A stretch of 64,000 nucleotides of DNA from Toxoplasma gondii ME49 (Eukaryota; Apicomplexa; Conoidasida; Eucoccidiorida; Sarcocystidae). Under the pieces are notes generated by a model that worked only from the letters and a program-made list of their open reading frames with translations, had not been told where the DNA came from and ran no database searches. Made by a program: the position numbers and the translations under genes. Below, one piece after another: positions 14,045 to 25,988 of this stretch (positions are counted from its first letter, which is position 1; each line of letters starts with the position of its first letter). The stretch is taken from NCBI RefSeq assembly GCF_000006565.2, contig NC_031477.1:3194043-3258042 (forward strand). Direction: 5' to 3'.

Positions 14045-14257
14045 TGCATTTGGATAGGTACTGTGTATATGTAAATACATCAAATGTATGTGAAGCGGCA
14101 TGTAAGGAGACACGCTTAGAACGGTCGTGAGGATGGGCTCAGATTTACGAGGTTCAGAAGCAAATGTAGAAGCGATGCAGTTTTGTTGTTCTTTTCAGCT
14201 GAGCATCCGGCTCCGTACTCAAAGATGCGCTTGCCGACGGCCATGAAGATCGCGTAG
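2158..14257 (+). CDS. USP7/HAUSP-type ubiquitin carboxyl-terminal hydrolase (15 exons)
   Basis: This is a cysteine-protease deubiquitinase that removes ubiquitin from substrate proteins. My exons are 2158-3984, 4610-5465, 6063-6221, 6510-6613, 6862-6953, 7297-8044, 8420-8866, 9119-9368, 9776-10377, 10681-11184, 11505-12509, 12829-12900, 13382-13488, 13701-13762 and 14199-14257. They keep one phase throughout and encode 2297 residues. The start ATG has A at -3. A Ser/Pro-rich N-terminus (Ala-Ser-Pro repeats near residues 90-105) precedes a MATH/TRAF-like domain at about 285-437. The catalytic domain has Cys534 in GATCYMN, a DAFTQQDTHELL box, and His901 and Asp918 in GDVNSGHYYCF and WVRFDDDKV, with spacing as in human USP7. 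About 100 low-complexity residues interrupt the catalytic domain at the exon 1/2 junction. A UBL-like region follows, interrupted by Ser/Ala/Glu-rich inserts, and the tail resembles the USP7 activation peptide. The protein is about twice the length of human USP7. Intron 7 uses a GC donor and intron 12 a weak GTGCGA donor; these two junctions are the least certain. Confidence 0.95.
2422..2475 (+). repeat. Coding 9-bp repeat (Ala-Ser-Pro) in exon 1 of the USP7-like gene
   Basis: About five tandem copies of a nine-base unit, with third-position C/T drift, encode an Ala-Ser-Pro repeat in the disordered N-terminus. The unit length keeps frame, so copy number can vary without disrupting the protein. 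Confidence 0.85.
4060..4092 (+). other. Canonical G-quadruplex motif in intron 1 of the USP7-like gene
   Basis: Runs of 9, 4, 3 and 3 guanines are separated by loops of 7, 6 and 1 bases, which satisfies the usual G3+N1-7 rule. The motif lies about 75 bases inside the 5' splice site at 3985, on the transcribed sense strand, so it could fold in the pre-mRNA. Any function is inferred. Confidence 0.6.
7128..7211. repeat. (TA)n microsatellite pair in intron 5 of the USP7-like gene
   Basis: Two AT dinucleotide tracts separated by a short ATGCATGCA-containing spacer lie about 90-170 bases upstream of the acceptor at 7295-7296. Confidence 0.9.
8867..9118 (+). other. GC-AG intron (intron 7 of the USP7-like gene)
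   Basis: Exon 7 ends in AAAAG and is followed by GCAAGT, the consensus of the minor GC donor class; the acceptor is TTTCCAG at 9112-9118. Reading phase is 0 on both sides. A GT donor four bases further on (8871) would leave one extra base and break the downstream frame, so the GC donor is preferred. Confidence 0.75.
10478..10522. repeat. (TA)n microsatellite in intron 9 of the USP7-like gene
   Basis: An interrupted AT/GATA tract is followed by a TG repeat, all inside the intron between 10378 and 10680. Confidence 0.85.
11366..11475. repeat. (TA)n tract abutting the acceptor of intron 10, USP7-like gene
   Basis: Three AT tracts and a TG tract occupy nearly all of the last 140 bases of the intron. 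The acceptor TTTAG at 11500-11504 follows directly, so the usual pyrimidine tract is largely replaced by T/A and T/G repeats. Confidence 0.9.
13957..14046. repeat. (TA)n microsatellite in intron 14 of the USP7-like gene
   Basis: Several AT tracts interrupted by TGTACATATG-like spacers lie in the last intron, between 13763 and 14198. Confidence 0.9.
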
Positions 14258-15216
14258 CTTTTTTCGCTTCGTGTGTGCCTCCTCGAGAAGAGGGGAAGTC
14301 TCAAGAGCTCTTTTCTGGAATCACATGGTCACTCCCCCGCGCTGTGGAGTTCAAAGATGCCTGTGTCTTCTTCCAAGACTGTGTTGTGATGCGGGGCAAA
14401 TGCGGAGAGAGAGAGGGGAGTTGCCGCGGTCGGAGTGTCTCTTCTCTTTTCGCAGCGTCTCCAAGTCTTCTGAACAGAGAGAAGAAGAGTCGTGTGAAAG
14501 GCTCTTTCCTGCGGTCTTTTTTTTTCGCTTTCTCTCTGTGGCTGTGTGCGAGTCCCCCCGAGGGAGCAAAGTGCCTTTTTCCTCCGGAGACCGCCCCGGA
14601 GACGACGTCCATTTCTCTGTGCATGCACCAGGATAGATCTGGGTATCTGTGTATAGCGCGAGAGAGATGTCAATCTCATATTTTCGACTGCTGCTGAAGG
14701 AGGCGGCACAGAACGTTTCAGATGTGTGTTTCCTGCGTCTGTGTGAGGTCAACAAACTTTGTATTTCTTGAAGCATTCCGGTGCGTCTCTCCTCTCTTGC
14801 TCTCGTTCTCTTCGTCCCCCCCCCCCCCCGTGTCTGTGCTCCTTCTCCGTTCGCTTTATCATCTTCTGTGCAGTGTCTGTCATTCGACGTTTCTGAGGCC
14901 CACCGTTGCTCTCTTCCTCTCGCCGCGAAACGACGTTGCTGATGGAAAGTCCGTTTCTCTTCTGAGGCACCGCCCCTTTCGTTGTCCCCTTTTCTCACCG
15001 CGACTGGGTGCCTCTTGCCTAAAACTTGAGAGGGAGAACTCACGCGCCGCCATTTTTTACAGAATCCCTTTTTCGGTGGGCCTGTCACATCATCGGACAT
15101 TTTGAGACGCGGAGAATGGCGCCATCGACTGTGTTTCGGCACGGACTGTTCCCCTCAAACCTGCACAACTCGAGTGACGACGCAACTCGCGTCCTCTCTG
15201 CATACAGGCCTTCACA

Positions 15217-15229
15217 TGCGCACACTTGC

Positions 15230-15267
<38 letters not shown>

Positions 15268-15347
15268 TATATATATATTATATTATATATATATATATTA
15301 TATTATATATAATATATATATATATATATATTAGGCAAGTGCGTATA
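15217..15347. repeat. Long palindrome with a TA/TATTA core
   Basis: A left arm reading CGCACACTTGCCCAATATA is matched by the reverse complement of the right arm TATATTAGGCAAGTGCG, with one or two differences. The roughly 95 bases between them are only A and T (TA with TATTA interruptions) and are themselves self-complementary. The whole unit could form a hairpin or cruciform of up to about 60 base pairs. Confidence 0.85.
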
Positions 15348-16049
15348 TGTCTACATACTTATATATAGACACGTTTCGGAATTGAAGGGATGCTCTTATC
15401 CCCATCTGCACACTAAAAAGGACCCGCCTGTACACAGATGCGTCCTGCGCGTGAATGTTTTTGTATGGACTTGGTTAGAGGTGGGTATGCGAGGGCAGAG
15501 AGAAGAAGAGAGAATCGATGTTTCCTTCGTTCCCTGGAGTGCGAAAGGGGATGTTGAAGACAGCTTCTTCACCCCGCCACCCCTCTGATTCCCGCGCCCT
15601 CAGCTCGTCTGTTTCTCGGCTTCTTTCGGGGGAAGCGTCTCCGCTTTCCTCCGTTTTCTTCGCGACATGTGGGCAGTGGTGGAACCACTGAAGATACGCT
15701 TCAGCCTGTCTGGTCTGCCAGCACAGAAGGGAGTCTTTTCTGCTCGCCACTGCCTGGCGCAACTGTGGGTGTCGCCCGGAGTCTCTCCTCGCCTCAGTCC
15801 GCGGGCATCGATAGCGCAGGCAGGGTGGCAGATCCCTTCGTTTTAGTTCCTGGGGAAACAGAGCAGACAAATGCGGAAAGGAACGTGAGACCCTGGCAAT
15901 CCCTTTTCTCGAGCTCTCGCGGCAAAGGAGAAAATGCGGAGCGACAGAGCGGAGACGTCAATCGATGAGCAAAGGACGGGGTGTCACATTCAATACGGCA
16001 CATGAAAAGGCGTCGAGGCGTTTTTTGCCATGGAGAAAGAGATGTAGAG

Positions 16050-16195
16050 ACACGCATATTACAGACAGTTAGAGCCAGACAGACAGATACAGAGAGACAG
16101 ACATCGACATGCACCAACCGATGTAGACAGATAGAGAGATCGACTGATAGAGGTAGATCGATAGAGATCGACAGCCAGATGTAGATGGACAGATA
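16050..16195. repeat. Imperfect GACA/GATA microsatellite
   Basis: About 145 bases are built of irregular GACAGA, GATAGA and GATCGA words. No protein or RNA signal is seen in it. Confidence 0.75.
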
Positions 16196-19100
16196 ACTCC
16201 ACTTCTTGTTACGCTCGGAATGCATGTCTCGAAGGAAGCCTGCAGGAGCGGAAAAACTCACGTGTTTCTGCTGCGCTGTTGAGCAGCTTTTGGGTCTGTG
16301 CCTGTTCGTCGGCATCCTAGGGGCCGTACAACCTTTGCTTGCTTCTCTGTTAGTTCCCCTCTCTGTGTGACGTTTCTCTTGACGACACAAGGCTTCGATG
16401 ACGGTGAGGAAAACCGACACTTTGAAGGGGGTGACAGCCGCCGGCGGAGAGTTCTCGGGATGTCCCCTCCGCGCTGGGTCCTCCTTCAGCTGATCCTGGC
16501 GCGGCCAGAGATCTCGGATCTTCTCTTCGTATGGGCTGAACGGAGCGGCGAGGACGCGGGCGAGGGCCTCAGTGGATGCGTGAGTCTCTCTTGAATTCAC
16601 TCGGCACTTCCATAGATGCGTAGACATTCTGTCGAAAAGAGAGAGGCGAGCCGCACAGTTCTGTTGAGCAGCGACAGAGCGAGTGCGTTTCGTGTCGATC
16701 TCATAGCGGGGCCGACTTCTCGGAAACATAGGGTCGCGTTTGCTTTTGTCAGATAGAAACAGGGCATGCATACAAAGAGACGTTTTTCTCTGTAAAGAGA
16801 AACGCATCACGAACTAAGCGCTAGGGAAGGGGAGACGAAACAGAGGTTGAACAAGCACGGAATGGCGTAGCCCTCTTACCTTTTCTGAAGGACACCTTGA
16901 CCTGTAGAGGCAACCGCAAAGGAATCCCGTTAGAAAGTCGCCTTCAAGAAGGTAAAACTCGTGCTTCCTCACCAAAAGTTGATGTGTCGATACGCTTGCT
17001 TGAGACTGCGCATTCACGTGCTCCCTCGTTCCTCGGTTTCCCTCCTAGTCTCGAGCGTTTTCCCCTTTTCCACCAGACGCGATGCTAATCGATTCGAGAA
17101 AGTGGAAATCAAACGTTCAGAAGGCGAGAATGCGCAAAAGCATTCCTGCGTTCGAGAATTTGAGATAGAGCAGCTGAACCTCTGTCGGAAAAAATTCGAT
17201 CGCTCACCACAAAGATGGCACGGCGTTAAAAGGCGTTGATGTACGACAATGTCTCGCGCCTGGAAGCAAGAGGAAGCCCACAGGAAAATCTCTGCAAATG
17301 CTTGCAAAGGTGTGCATGCGTTGAACACGACAAAACTGCCTTCGCTGATCGCTTCATTACTGTAGGATGTCCATTGGGCTGAGTCCTGCCCGAGTGACCC
17401 TCGAACGTACAACGGCACGCGTCAAGTGGCGCAGAGTGGAACAGGTGAAGAAGGCCGTAGAGGAGCGACCGCGTCCCGTTCGACAGAACGCAGTTCCTCT
17501 CTCTGAGTCTCTCTTTTGTTGACGTCTTGTTCTTTGTTACCTTTCCTCACCCACGAGTTGTATTCGCGTCGCCATTCTGGGGTCGCTGGCACATCAGGCG
17601 GTGCCGGCATCGGGGGCCCTCCGCATTTCTTCTTCTGCGAAAGTCTTTCCTTCTCTTTGCACGTGCGAAGATGGGGGAAGAGCGAGAAACAGCTGAAGAG
17701 CTTGCCGCTGGGAAGAGAGTACAGAAGCCAACAAAGAGAAGCATTACGGAAAAGCGTCCTGAGTTCTGCGCGCGGTAGAGTGCTTATAAGCTCGTATTGG
17801 TGGCGGACTCTGTACGCCGAGTCACGCACCTACACATGACAGGCAGACCTGTTCACTTCAAATAGGAGAGACCAGCAAGTTTTCGATGGAATAGACATTC
17901 CGACAGACGCTCTGAGGTTCGACTGGGTACGACGCATGGCGAGCATCGTGCAGACTCTTCAGGAACAGCCTCAAACGTCTTTCAACAGGACTTTTTCACG
18001 GTGGAGAATTTTTCTGCTCTCGTGCTTTGTCTCCTCAAGGCACAGGGTCGAAGGCAAAAAAGTCACACAGAAATGTGGGTTGTCTCTCCGTCGAGAACGC
18101 AGTACTCTTCCTCAGCAGTTTGCAGTGAAGAAACCCGTGTCGTGCACCGTAAACGTGTGTCCGTGACTGCAGACGCGTAGTTCTCCTAAAATGCACCTGG
18201 AGTTCCGAAGGAAAAAAGGGCAACGGTTGGAATAGAAACGCGCCAAAGTCGAAGACGACAGCGCTTCAGTTCGTGCAATTCTTCAATTAGGAAGATGCCA
18301 AGTCTCGATGACTTTTCCAATTCCTCAAACCCTTCATGTGAGTCTGCATCACGCTTCCGTTCCCCTCTCCCTCTGCGATTGAAGTGTCTAACAGGAAACC
18401 ACACAGCAAAGTGTGCCACACGAATCACCAGGCAAGGCTTCTGTTTATTCGTTTCCTTTCCTTGCGTGTCTTGTTCGCGTACCAGTAGTGACAAATATAT
18501 GACTCTCTGAAGCTCCCCATCCCCTCCGCGCATTCCTGGAGGGACAGCTGGTATGCGGCATCTCGCGGTGCTTCCATATCTGTGAAGGCGCCCGGTTTTT
18601 AGGCATGTACATCCCTCTTATTCGAATGCACATGAAAACGAATGCGTATCAATCGTGTTCAAACGACTGTCCGATCGACCGCATGCATTCGCAGTCGGAA
18701 AGGAAGCTGACTCAAGACCTGATTAGAGTCTCGAAGTTCAGCTACCAGAGGAACACAAAGAAGAAACTGTTGTCCTCAGATCTCCGATCAGAGGACAAAT
18801 CTGCTGAGGAGTATCAGCGTGCGGGAGTACAATCATGCTTGTATATTCGTATGCATACTCTTAATATTACATGAGCATATGAATACGCGGATGATGTTTT
18901 AGCCAGACCAGAAGAGCAAGGCGCCGCGACGCCACTTGGCAAAAAGATGGAATCCGAAGGATCGAACGATAAAAAAAAACAGCCGAAGAAGCACTTTTGA
19001 AAGATAAAGCTTTTCCTTTGATCTCTTTACGCAAACGATGTGGAGCGGTTTTCTTCATGGCGAAAAAAAACGTCACGACGACACACAAGCACAAGATTCT

Positions 19101-20565
19101 CAAGAGGGGGTCACGTGACAAGCCAGTAAATCGAAGGCGTCGGGTATGTTCCGACGTTCAAAAGGAAGCAAAGTCTCAAGAATGTCGCAATACTTCGCTC
19201 GAGCCAAATGCAAAAATATCCTGATAATTTTTTTTCCTCAGCAAATTTCCTCACAGCAGTGAAGCAACGCGAGCGACGAGAGATCTCTTCTGAGGTCGAG
19301 ACACGCGCTCTCTACATGTGGAGATTTGCAGAGCCTCCTGCTCGCGTGTTGAGGAAAAAAGGAAGTTTTTCGTGCTTTCTCCCGGTTGTTTTCCTCCAGA
19401 AAACCCCTACCTGTTTTCCAGTGCATTTTTGAGCTCGTAAAAGTCCTCTTTGTGCCTTTTGTGACCTTCACCGCCTCTCCCTCCCATCTCGCTCTGTCGC
19501 TAGCTCCAGGCAAGACACGAGTCGCAGGAGGCGAAACACACAACTCTGCTGTTTCCAGTGAAGAATCGAGGATTTCCTTCCTTGCTTTATCACATGGAAT
19601 GACTCACCCACGAGCTTTCACTTGTTCATCAGTGCTCTTTGTAGCAGGACTGTCAAAGGGAGCGCCATCAGCAGTCGCTAGATGTCCACGTCCACCACGG
19701 CCAAAGCAGAGTTCAACCTCAAAGAGCGCTCTCTGGAAGCGAGAAAAAAAATTGCTTTCTTAGTGGGAGAAGACGACTCATCAGATGCCAATAATGTCCG
19801 TACCATCGTACTGGGAGTTGAAAAGTCTCTGAGATAGGATTCTTATTACGCTTTTCTGGGGAACGCAAATCACAAGATTCTCGAGAGGTGTATTCGAAGC
19901 TGGAATGACACAGGTGATTCTTTGGGGTCCACATCTTTCGAGACAAACGCAGCAAATGTCCGGACAGCGTCGGTTTGCTGTGCAGGATTGGACACGAAAG
20001 AAAGAGAGTTGAGTGAACAAAGACTTCCTTTCTTCTGGGATGAGCGGCCCTGCTGCGTGTAAATGACCAACGTAACAATGCCCCTTCAGGCGAAGCTTTT
20101 GCTGTTTTCTTCGAATTCCCTGCGGCAAATACAGTCATTGAGAGGTGGAAGGACAGTTCATATGCTGTGCAGTGTCACAGGAGGTAAACTGTACCATAAC
20201 TGTCACAGAAAAGTCTCAATTTTTCACTCGCGAAAAACACTCTTTTGAAAGGGTCCCGCGAGTAGAAAGGCGGGGTTCTTCGCAGGCAAACTCAGCGAGA
20301 ATGAGTGAACGCCATTGTTATTGCTCTTGGCTTTCGTAGGATTTCTGCTAGAAACACATGAAAAACAAAGAGAACTCGCACACAAAAGGTCCCCACAGGC
20401 AAGTTCGCATCAAAGGTAAATTGTGTGTCACAAAGGACTACTTCAAGATTCTTTTGTCGGTCCTTAGAGCCTCCATCCATGGTTCCTGTGGCCTTGATAC
20501 GGCGCATGCTCTCACGCCGTGGATGTAGGAACATAGATAGAGATATACGCAGAAATGTCAGTGTA

Positions 20566-20650
20566 AGCATATATATATATATATATATATATATAGGTAT
20601 ATATACATGCATGTACATTCTTACATACGATATATATATATATATATAAA
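20566..20650. repeat. (TA)n microsatellites in the intergenic region
   Basis: Two AT tracts are separated by a CATGCATGTACATTC-type spacer. They lie in sequence with no supported gene. Confidence 0.85.
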
Positions 20651-21889
20651 TGAGTGTGTGTACAAAACATTTGCATATATATACATTTACATACGCATGT
20701 CTACATCTAGACAGGCGTGAAAATGGTGTATGCCTCTCTGTGTGACTTTAGTCGTGCGGGGCACATTTCGTCCACCAACGTGGAAGAGACAAAAGGGATG
20801 GCTGCAGAAGACTCAGTGGAAAAAAAAGAACGTTTTCTGGAAAAAACGCCTGCCTTCTGCCCAAGCAGTGAAGGGGCGTGAGAGAAAGGCAGCGGCAGGT
20901 GCCTAGAGTCCGTTTCCGGTGTGTGCTGGCGTGGAGCGTCCGAACATGATGTTTTCTTCAGTGTTCTACAAGAAATGTGAGGCTGAGACAGACACTGAGA
21001 GAAAAGCGAATCCATCCCCCATTGATTGGCGCATGCGCCCCCCAAGCTCCCTTATGGAGAGGGAGATGCAGCTAGTCCCGAAAATGTCGATTAGAGTAGA
21101 GTTTGGGGTCTTTATGTCGCTGGCCTTTTCACGGTCATGTGCTACAGGTGAAGCAAACTAGTGAAGACGAGGAACGAAAACAACTTGCTGGTTCCTCTGG
21201 ATCTAGCCAAAGACTAAGTAGACGACCCCAGATGAGGCTCGCATAGATAAGGCGATTTATTCCTACGTCCAACCAGACATATAAATATATATAAATATGT
21301 GTGTGCCTATATATATATATGAATAGCTACATTCGCCTAGGATGTTCTTCCTGGGTCTTTTCTACTGAATTTCGACAGTTTCACTCTTGTCTTTTAACGC
21401 GGATGATGAACGGTTGTGTTTTTCTCTTCTCGCATGGCAAAATGAAGAGTCTGGACCGGAGGATTGGTACCATTTTCGCGTGTCTGTGTTTCGCACCGAG
21501 ACAAGCCGCGTAGTGGTCTTGCCCTTCTAATGCCATCTACGTTTTTCTGACCGGTTTCTTGTCCATCGGCAAAAATGTTTTCGTTTTCACTTTCAGGCCA
21601 CTTTAAGTTGGAGCTGCGATCAGGAAAAGGAACAGCTGCTTTGTTGTCAAGCACGGAAGGGAAGGGAGAGATGCGCGTCTCCAGCAGAAGTCGACTGCAG
21701 ACTGACGAAGCCAGGGGTCAAACGAGCTGAAGATGAGTGTCGTCTTTCGTTGTTTACTCCACAAAAGGCAGCCCAGTGTAAATAGCGGTTAACATTTCGT
21801 TTTCCTTACGTACTCATGGCATGCAGCACCAATCAGACAACAACTAAAGCTAGAGTCCCTGTGATACAGAGAGGTCATGTGTTGAGGAG

Positions 21890-22110
21890 ATCTATTTTTG
21901 CGTGAGGGCGAGTTTCAGGGAGAGAGAAGGATCTGGCAAAGAGATCTCCAGAAAGGTCGAAAACCGCCGATGGAGAAAGAGAGACTCACAAGTCGAGAAG
22001 ACAGAGATCCGTAGGTAGAGGAGATAGAGATCCATAGGTAGAGAAGATTGGCGCAGATGCACAGATCTAGACAGAGATCTACACACAGAGAAGTAGAGAG
22101 ATACTCAGCG
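21890..22110. repeat. Purine-rich GAGA/AGATCT low-complexity tract
   Basis: Repeated words such as GAGATC, TAGGTAGAGA and AGACAGAGATCTA recur over about 200 bases. The minus-strand open frames across it are low-complexity and are not taken as genes. Confidence 0.65.
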
Positions 22111-23510
22111 AGAAGGTGAGACAGGAGTTTCGGTATCATCTCTCCACAGAATGCCGGTGCATGCACAAGGAATCAAGACTAAGAAAATGTGTAGGGACTT
22201 CTGTTCAAAGTTCTGCTAGCGTGAGAGGCGCCATATCGGCAGCTGAGAGGAAGGGAAAATGCATTTAACATGGTGGTTCACATAAAGCAGAAGTGAAACT
22301 TGGATCCGACAGAAATCGAGGCATGCAGGTATCACCCAGTCGGCGAACTCGCAGTATATACCCCCTCGAATAAGGCGACTGTTCTCAACGCTGCAAGTCT
22401 ACATACCGCACCGAACGTTGCCCTGTATCCTCTCTGTTGATGACGAATGAGTGTATCGAACACCCTCTGTTGGCTGCGACTTCTTTGAAACTGCTTTTCG
22501 TGACTCGAAAGTCGAGGCACCAGTCGTAGCTAACTTAATGCCAGTCAAACGGCGCGCTGTTATGTTTTTCGAGCACGGTTCAACGAAGCTCAAACGAGGC
22601 CGCAGGAAAGAGGAGAAACGAGGGCAGCGAGCCTCTGACGCGTATGGAGGTCCTTTTCCAAGACCAGAACTCGACAGATGGGGACGGGAGCAGCAGAGAG
22701 AGCCAGAGAACCAGCGGGTCCTGCGAAAAAGCGAAGAAACTAGCTGCTCGTGTTGGTGTCTCTCGCCATTTTTTCCTCAGACAGCGCATCGGTTCCTTTT
22801 CTTTGGCCATGTCCCCGTTAGTGTATTCAGTCCACCTCAGTCGAGTTCTGAGTCTCGCATTCTTCCTCAGCGTTCCGTTTCTTTGCAGATCGTCTCTTGT
22901 CTAAAAACTATTCCCTTCTTCATTTCCGAGTCGAGACCCAGAGCCCCCCGGTCTCGCCTGCCTCGTGGTCGGCGCGCCTCGAACGCCTGAGTGCCTGGCC
23001 AGCACACACGCACTGCGACTTCTGGAAGAAATCCGTCGGGGAACGCGGAATTTCGCGGGGAGCTTTCTGAGATCCAAACAGAACGAACAAGTCCTTCGTT
23101 AAATAACGGCCTTTCCACTCTGCGCCGTCGAGGCAAGTGTCTCGATGGACTGCATGCGGGCACAAGGCCCAGCTTGCACACTACCCTTTGTTGCTCGGGA
23201 AGACAACACCGGAGAAAAGGCGCTTTTTCCTCGCGCTGGTGTCTCCAAGATCAGTTCTCCTCGTTTGCCTCTTCCTGCACTTTTCTGAAATCTCCACTTT
23301 TCCTGTTCTCTAAGAGAAGAAATCCACTTCTCAACAGTGCACCGGCGTCCGGACTGTCTCCGAACGAGACACCGCGACCTCAGTCTTCTGCAATGGTCGA
23401 CTCTTCCACTTTTTGCTTTTCCGCTGCTTCCCCTCGTGTCTCCGCTGCCTTCACCGCCGAGTTAGCATTCCTTTCCAAGAAATTCGTAAAGTCAAATCCA
23501 AGCCTAAACT

Positions 23511-23522
23511 CGTCTCGTCTCC
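23511..23522 (-). promoter_or_regulatory. Candidate doubled GAGACG element upstream of the ABCG gene
   Basis: On the minus strand the bases read GGAGACGAGACG, two overlapping GAGACG copies about 400 bases before the ABCG start codon. The (A/T)GAGACG word has been described as an overrepresented Toxoplasma promoter element. Its use here is an inference from sequence and position only. Confidence 0.3.
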
Positions 23523-23924
23523 ACTCATCCACCCTTTTTTATACACGCGTCCTTATATATGCATGCATACACACATATGTATCTATATAACTCATGCTGT
23601 ATCCACGCATGGCCGCATTCACTTGCATGTAGAAGAGAACCTACACATTATACATCCGTTCATATGCATGTATATATGTATATATATGTATATATATAAA
23701 TGTATATATATGTATATGTGTGACTACGTGCATGTCTTTGTATATATGTCTGTCTCTGTGTCGGAGTAAGGACGAGTTCTAGCTCTGTTGGAAGCGTTCT
23801 TGATTTTCGTCTTTTTCTTCCGCCTACCGGTTCCCACTGGAACCGACAGCCTTCGTAGTCTGCATGCGTCGTATGAGAGAGACACAGCGACAGTTGTTCC
23901 TCTTTCTTCTCTGCAACTTCCTCG

Positions 23925-25952
23925 ATGGCAGACTCTGCCCTCGCACCTCAAGAGTCTGCCGGCACTGCTGCCGCTGACAATGCCACTTCTTCCAGGGAGG
24001 AAGGTCGAGGTACGTCCGGCGCGCATGGACAGGGCGCGCGCGCGACTGCAGAGCAGCGACTTTCTCTGGACGGCGCGACCGCGGAGCCGAGCAGTGGAGG
24101 CGCTCTCCGGCCGCAGTCGGACGCGGACATGCTCGAAAGAGGCCTTCTCGGAGCTTCCGCCTCTCCGGAGGCTGCCGCATGCAAGGACGAGGCAGCCGAT
24201 AACTCGCCAAGGCCGCACAAGGAAAAGGAAGGTGCCCCCTGCTCCGAGCCTCTCCGTCGCTGTCGAGAGATTGGCGTCTCGTGGACGGATATCTCCTGTA
24301 AGTGAGAGAGAGAGTGCAAGGAGCGACTTGTGTGAAGAGGGAGAGGGAACAGCGACATGAGGTCATGGGGGCTCAAGAGCGCGGAAGGCGGTGGGCGGAA
24401 ACGCACAGAAACCAATGGGGCATGACAGCCGTTCGTCGTCGCTCCCTCAAACAGCCGACGCGCGAACTCCTTCGAAGGAACAACTGCGAATCTGCGCATG
24501 CATACATCGGCTGGAGAGGGAGGCGGCAGACATGCAAGCCTCGCGCAGGTGTCAGAAGTGCTCTCAAAGAGGGTGGACGCTCTCGACTTTGGAAGATGAC
24601 ACCGCTCTTCTTTCGCCATTCTCTCGCTGACTTCATCGGCATGCGTTTGTCACTTTCACTCGCTATTCTCTCTCCCTCTCGCGCAATGGCCATCTTTCTC
24701 TGCCTCTGTCGTCTTGCCAGTCCCTCGCTCTGCATCGGTGTGTGACGTTCTAGCTCACTCGCGCTCTTGGTTCTGCTTCTCTGTCGCGGTCACCTCGCTC
24801 TCTCTGTCGTTCGTTCTCGCGTCCGCTTTTCCTTCCAAGTTCTCTTCACCTCCCTGGCTTCCTCGTTCGCGCTTTCTTGCGTCGGATCCCTTCCCTTCAG
24901 TTGAAGCGCGGGTGCGAAGGCCGCGAACGGGCATTCTCGGTACGCCTCCCCTGTGCGACGTTCTCAACGCCCTCGACAGCCTCACGCAGAAAGGCCCTCT
25001 GAAAAAGATTTTGTGCGGCGTCAGCGGAGAAGTCCTTCCCGGCGATATGGGTGAGGAGAGAAAGAACGCATTTGCTCTTCTCTTTGCTGTCACCTCTTCT
25101 CTCTCGTGCATGCGAATGCCACAAAGTCATATTCATAGTTTACCACCCTTCTCGCATCTCTTTCCTTTTTCGCGTTCTCCTCTCTCCGGCCCTTCTCCTG
25201 CTTTCTCTCTCTCTCTCTCTCTCGCGCGCGCGGTCTCCCTTTTTTTTGTTCCCTCGTCTGTCCTCTCCGTCTCTCTTTTTCTCGCGCGCGTTGTCTTTCC
25301 TCTCTTGGTGTCTCTCTTGTTCTCTCCCTCCCTCTGGATTCCTCTCCACTGCTCTCGCTCGGAGTTCATGTCTCGCTCCTGTTCCTGCTCTTGGTCTTCC
25401 CTGAACGTCCTCTTGTTCTCTCTGTCTCTGTCACCGTTTTCTCGCGCCGCAGTGGCTCTGATGGGCGCGAGTGGAGCAGGAAAGTCGACGCTGTTGAACA
25501 GTAAGGAGTCCGGACGAATGGTTTGCATGGAGAAACCTTTGTGAGAAGTCTCCTTCTTCTCTCCGCCTTGACAGTCTGTGCGAGCCGACCATGTCTAAGC
25601 AGGGTCACCGCCATGCTTGGCCTCTGATCACCACTACTCTTGCACCCATACCCTCTTTCACCTTTGCGTTCCTCAACCTTTCTTCATATCCATTTCCCCA
25701 CAATTACCTTTGTTTCACCTCGTCGTCCGCGTCTCTTTCGCACTCAAACTTGTGTCTCTTTAGCGATGCAAGTGTGAATCCTGCATATGCATGACCCTAT
25801 CATCTACGCAGAGATACCAGTACACTCAATACACATCTATATAGATGGTGACATGCGTATCCATATATATATATATATATATATTGCTGTTCTCCTCTGT
25901 TTCGATCCTCGTATAGGCACTCTCGTCCTATTGTTTTCTTGAAATCTATCTA

Positions 25953-25988
<36 letters not shown>

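Larger units (their letters stand above)
14258..23924. other. 9.7-kb region without a supported gene
   Basis: The first few hundred bases probably carry the 3' UTR of the USP7-like gene, and the last several hundred the promoter and 5' UTR of the ABCG gene. Between them I see microsatellites, a long palindrome at about 15.2-15.35 kb, a homopolymer C run near 14.82 kb and purine-rich GA tracts. Around 15.6-16.6 kb both strands show protein-like open frames, but no frame carries a recognisable motif or a consistent donor/acceptor series. The most AT-rich part is about 17.8-22.4 kb. Confidence 0.55.

Noticed and set aside
15794..16810. 338-codon minus-strand open frame
   Set aside because: It runs straight through a GACA/GATA microsatellite (translated as a Leu/Ser/Ile/Asp repeat), with no motif. 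Only the 16390-16600 portion looked protein-like, and that is kept as a low-interest finding.
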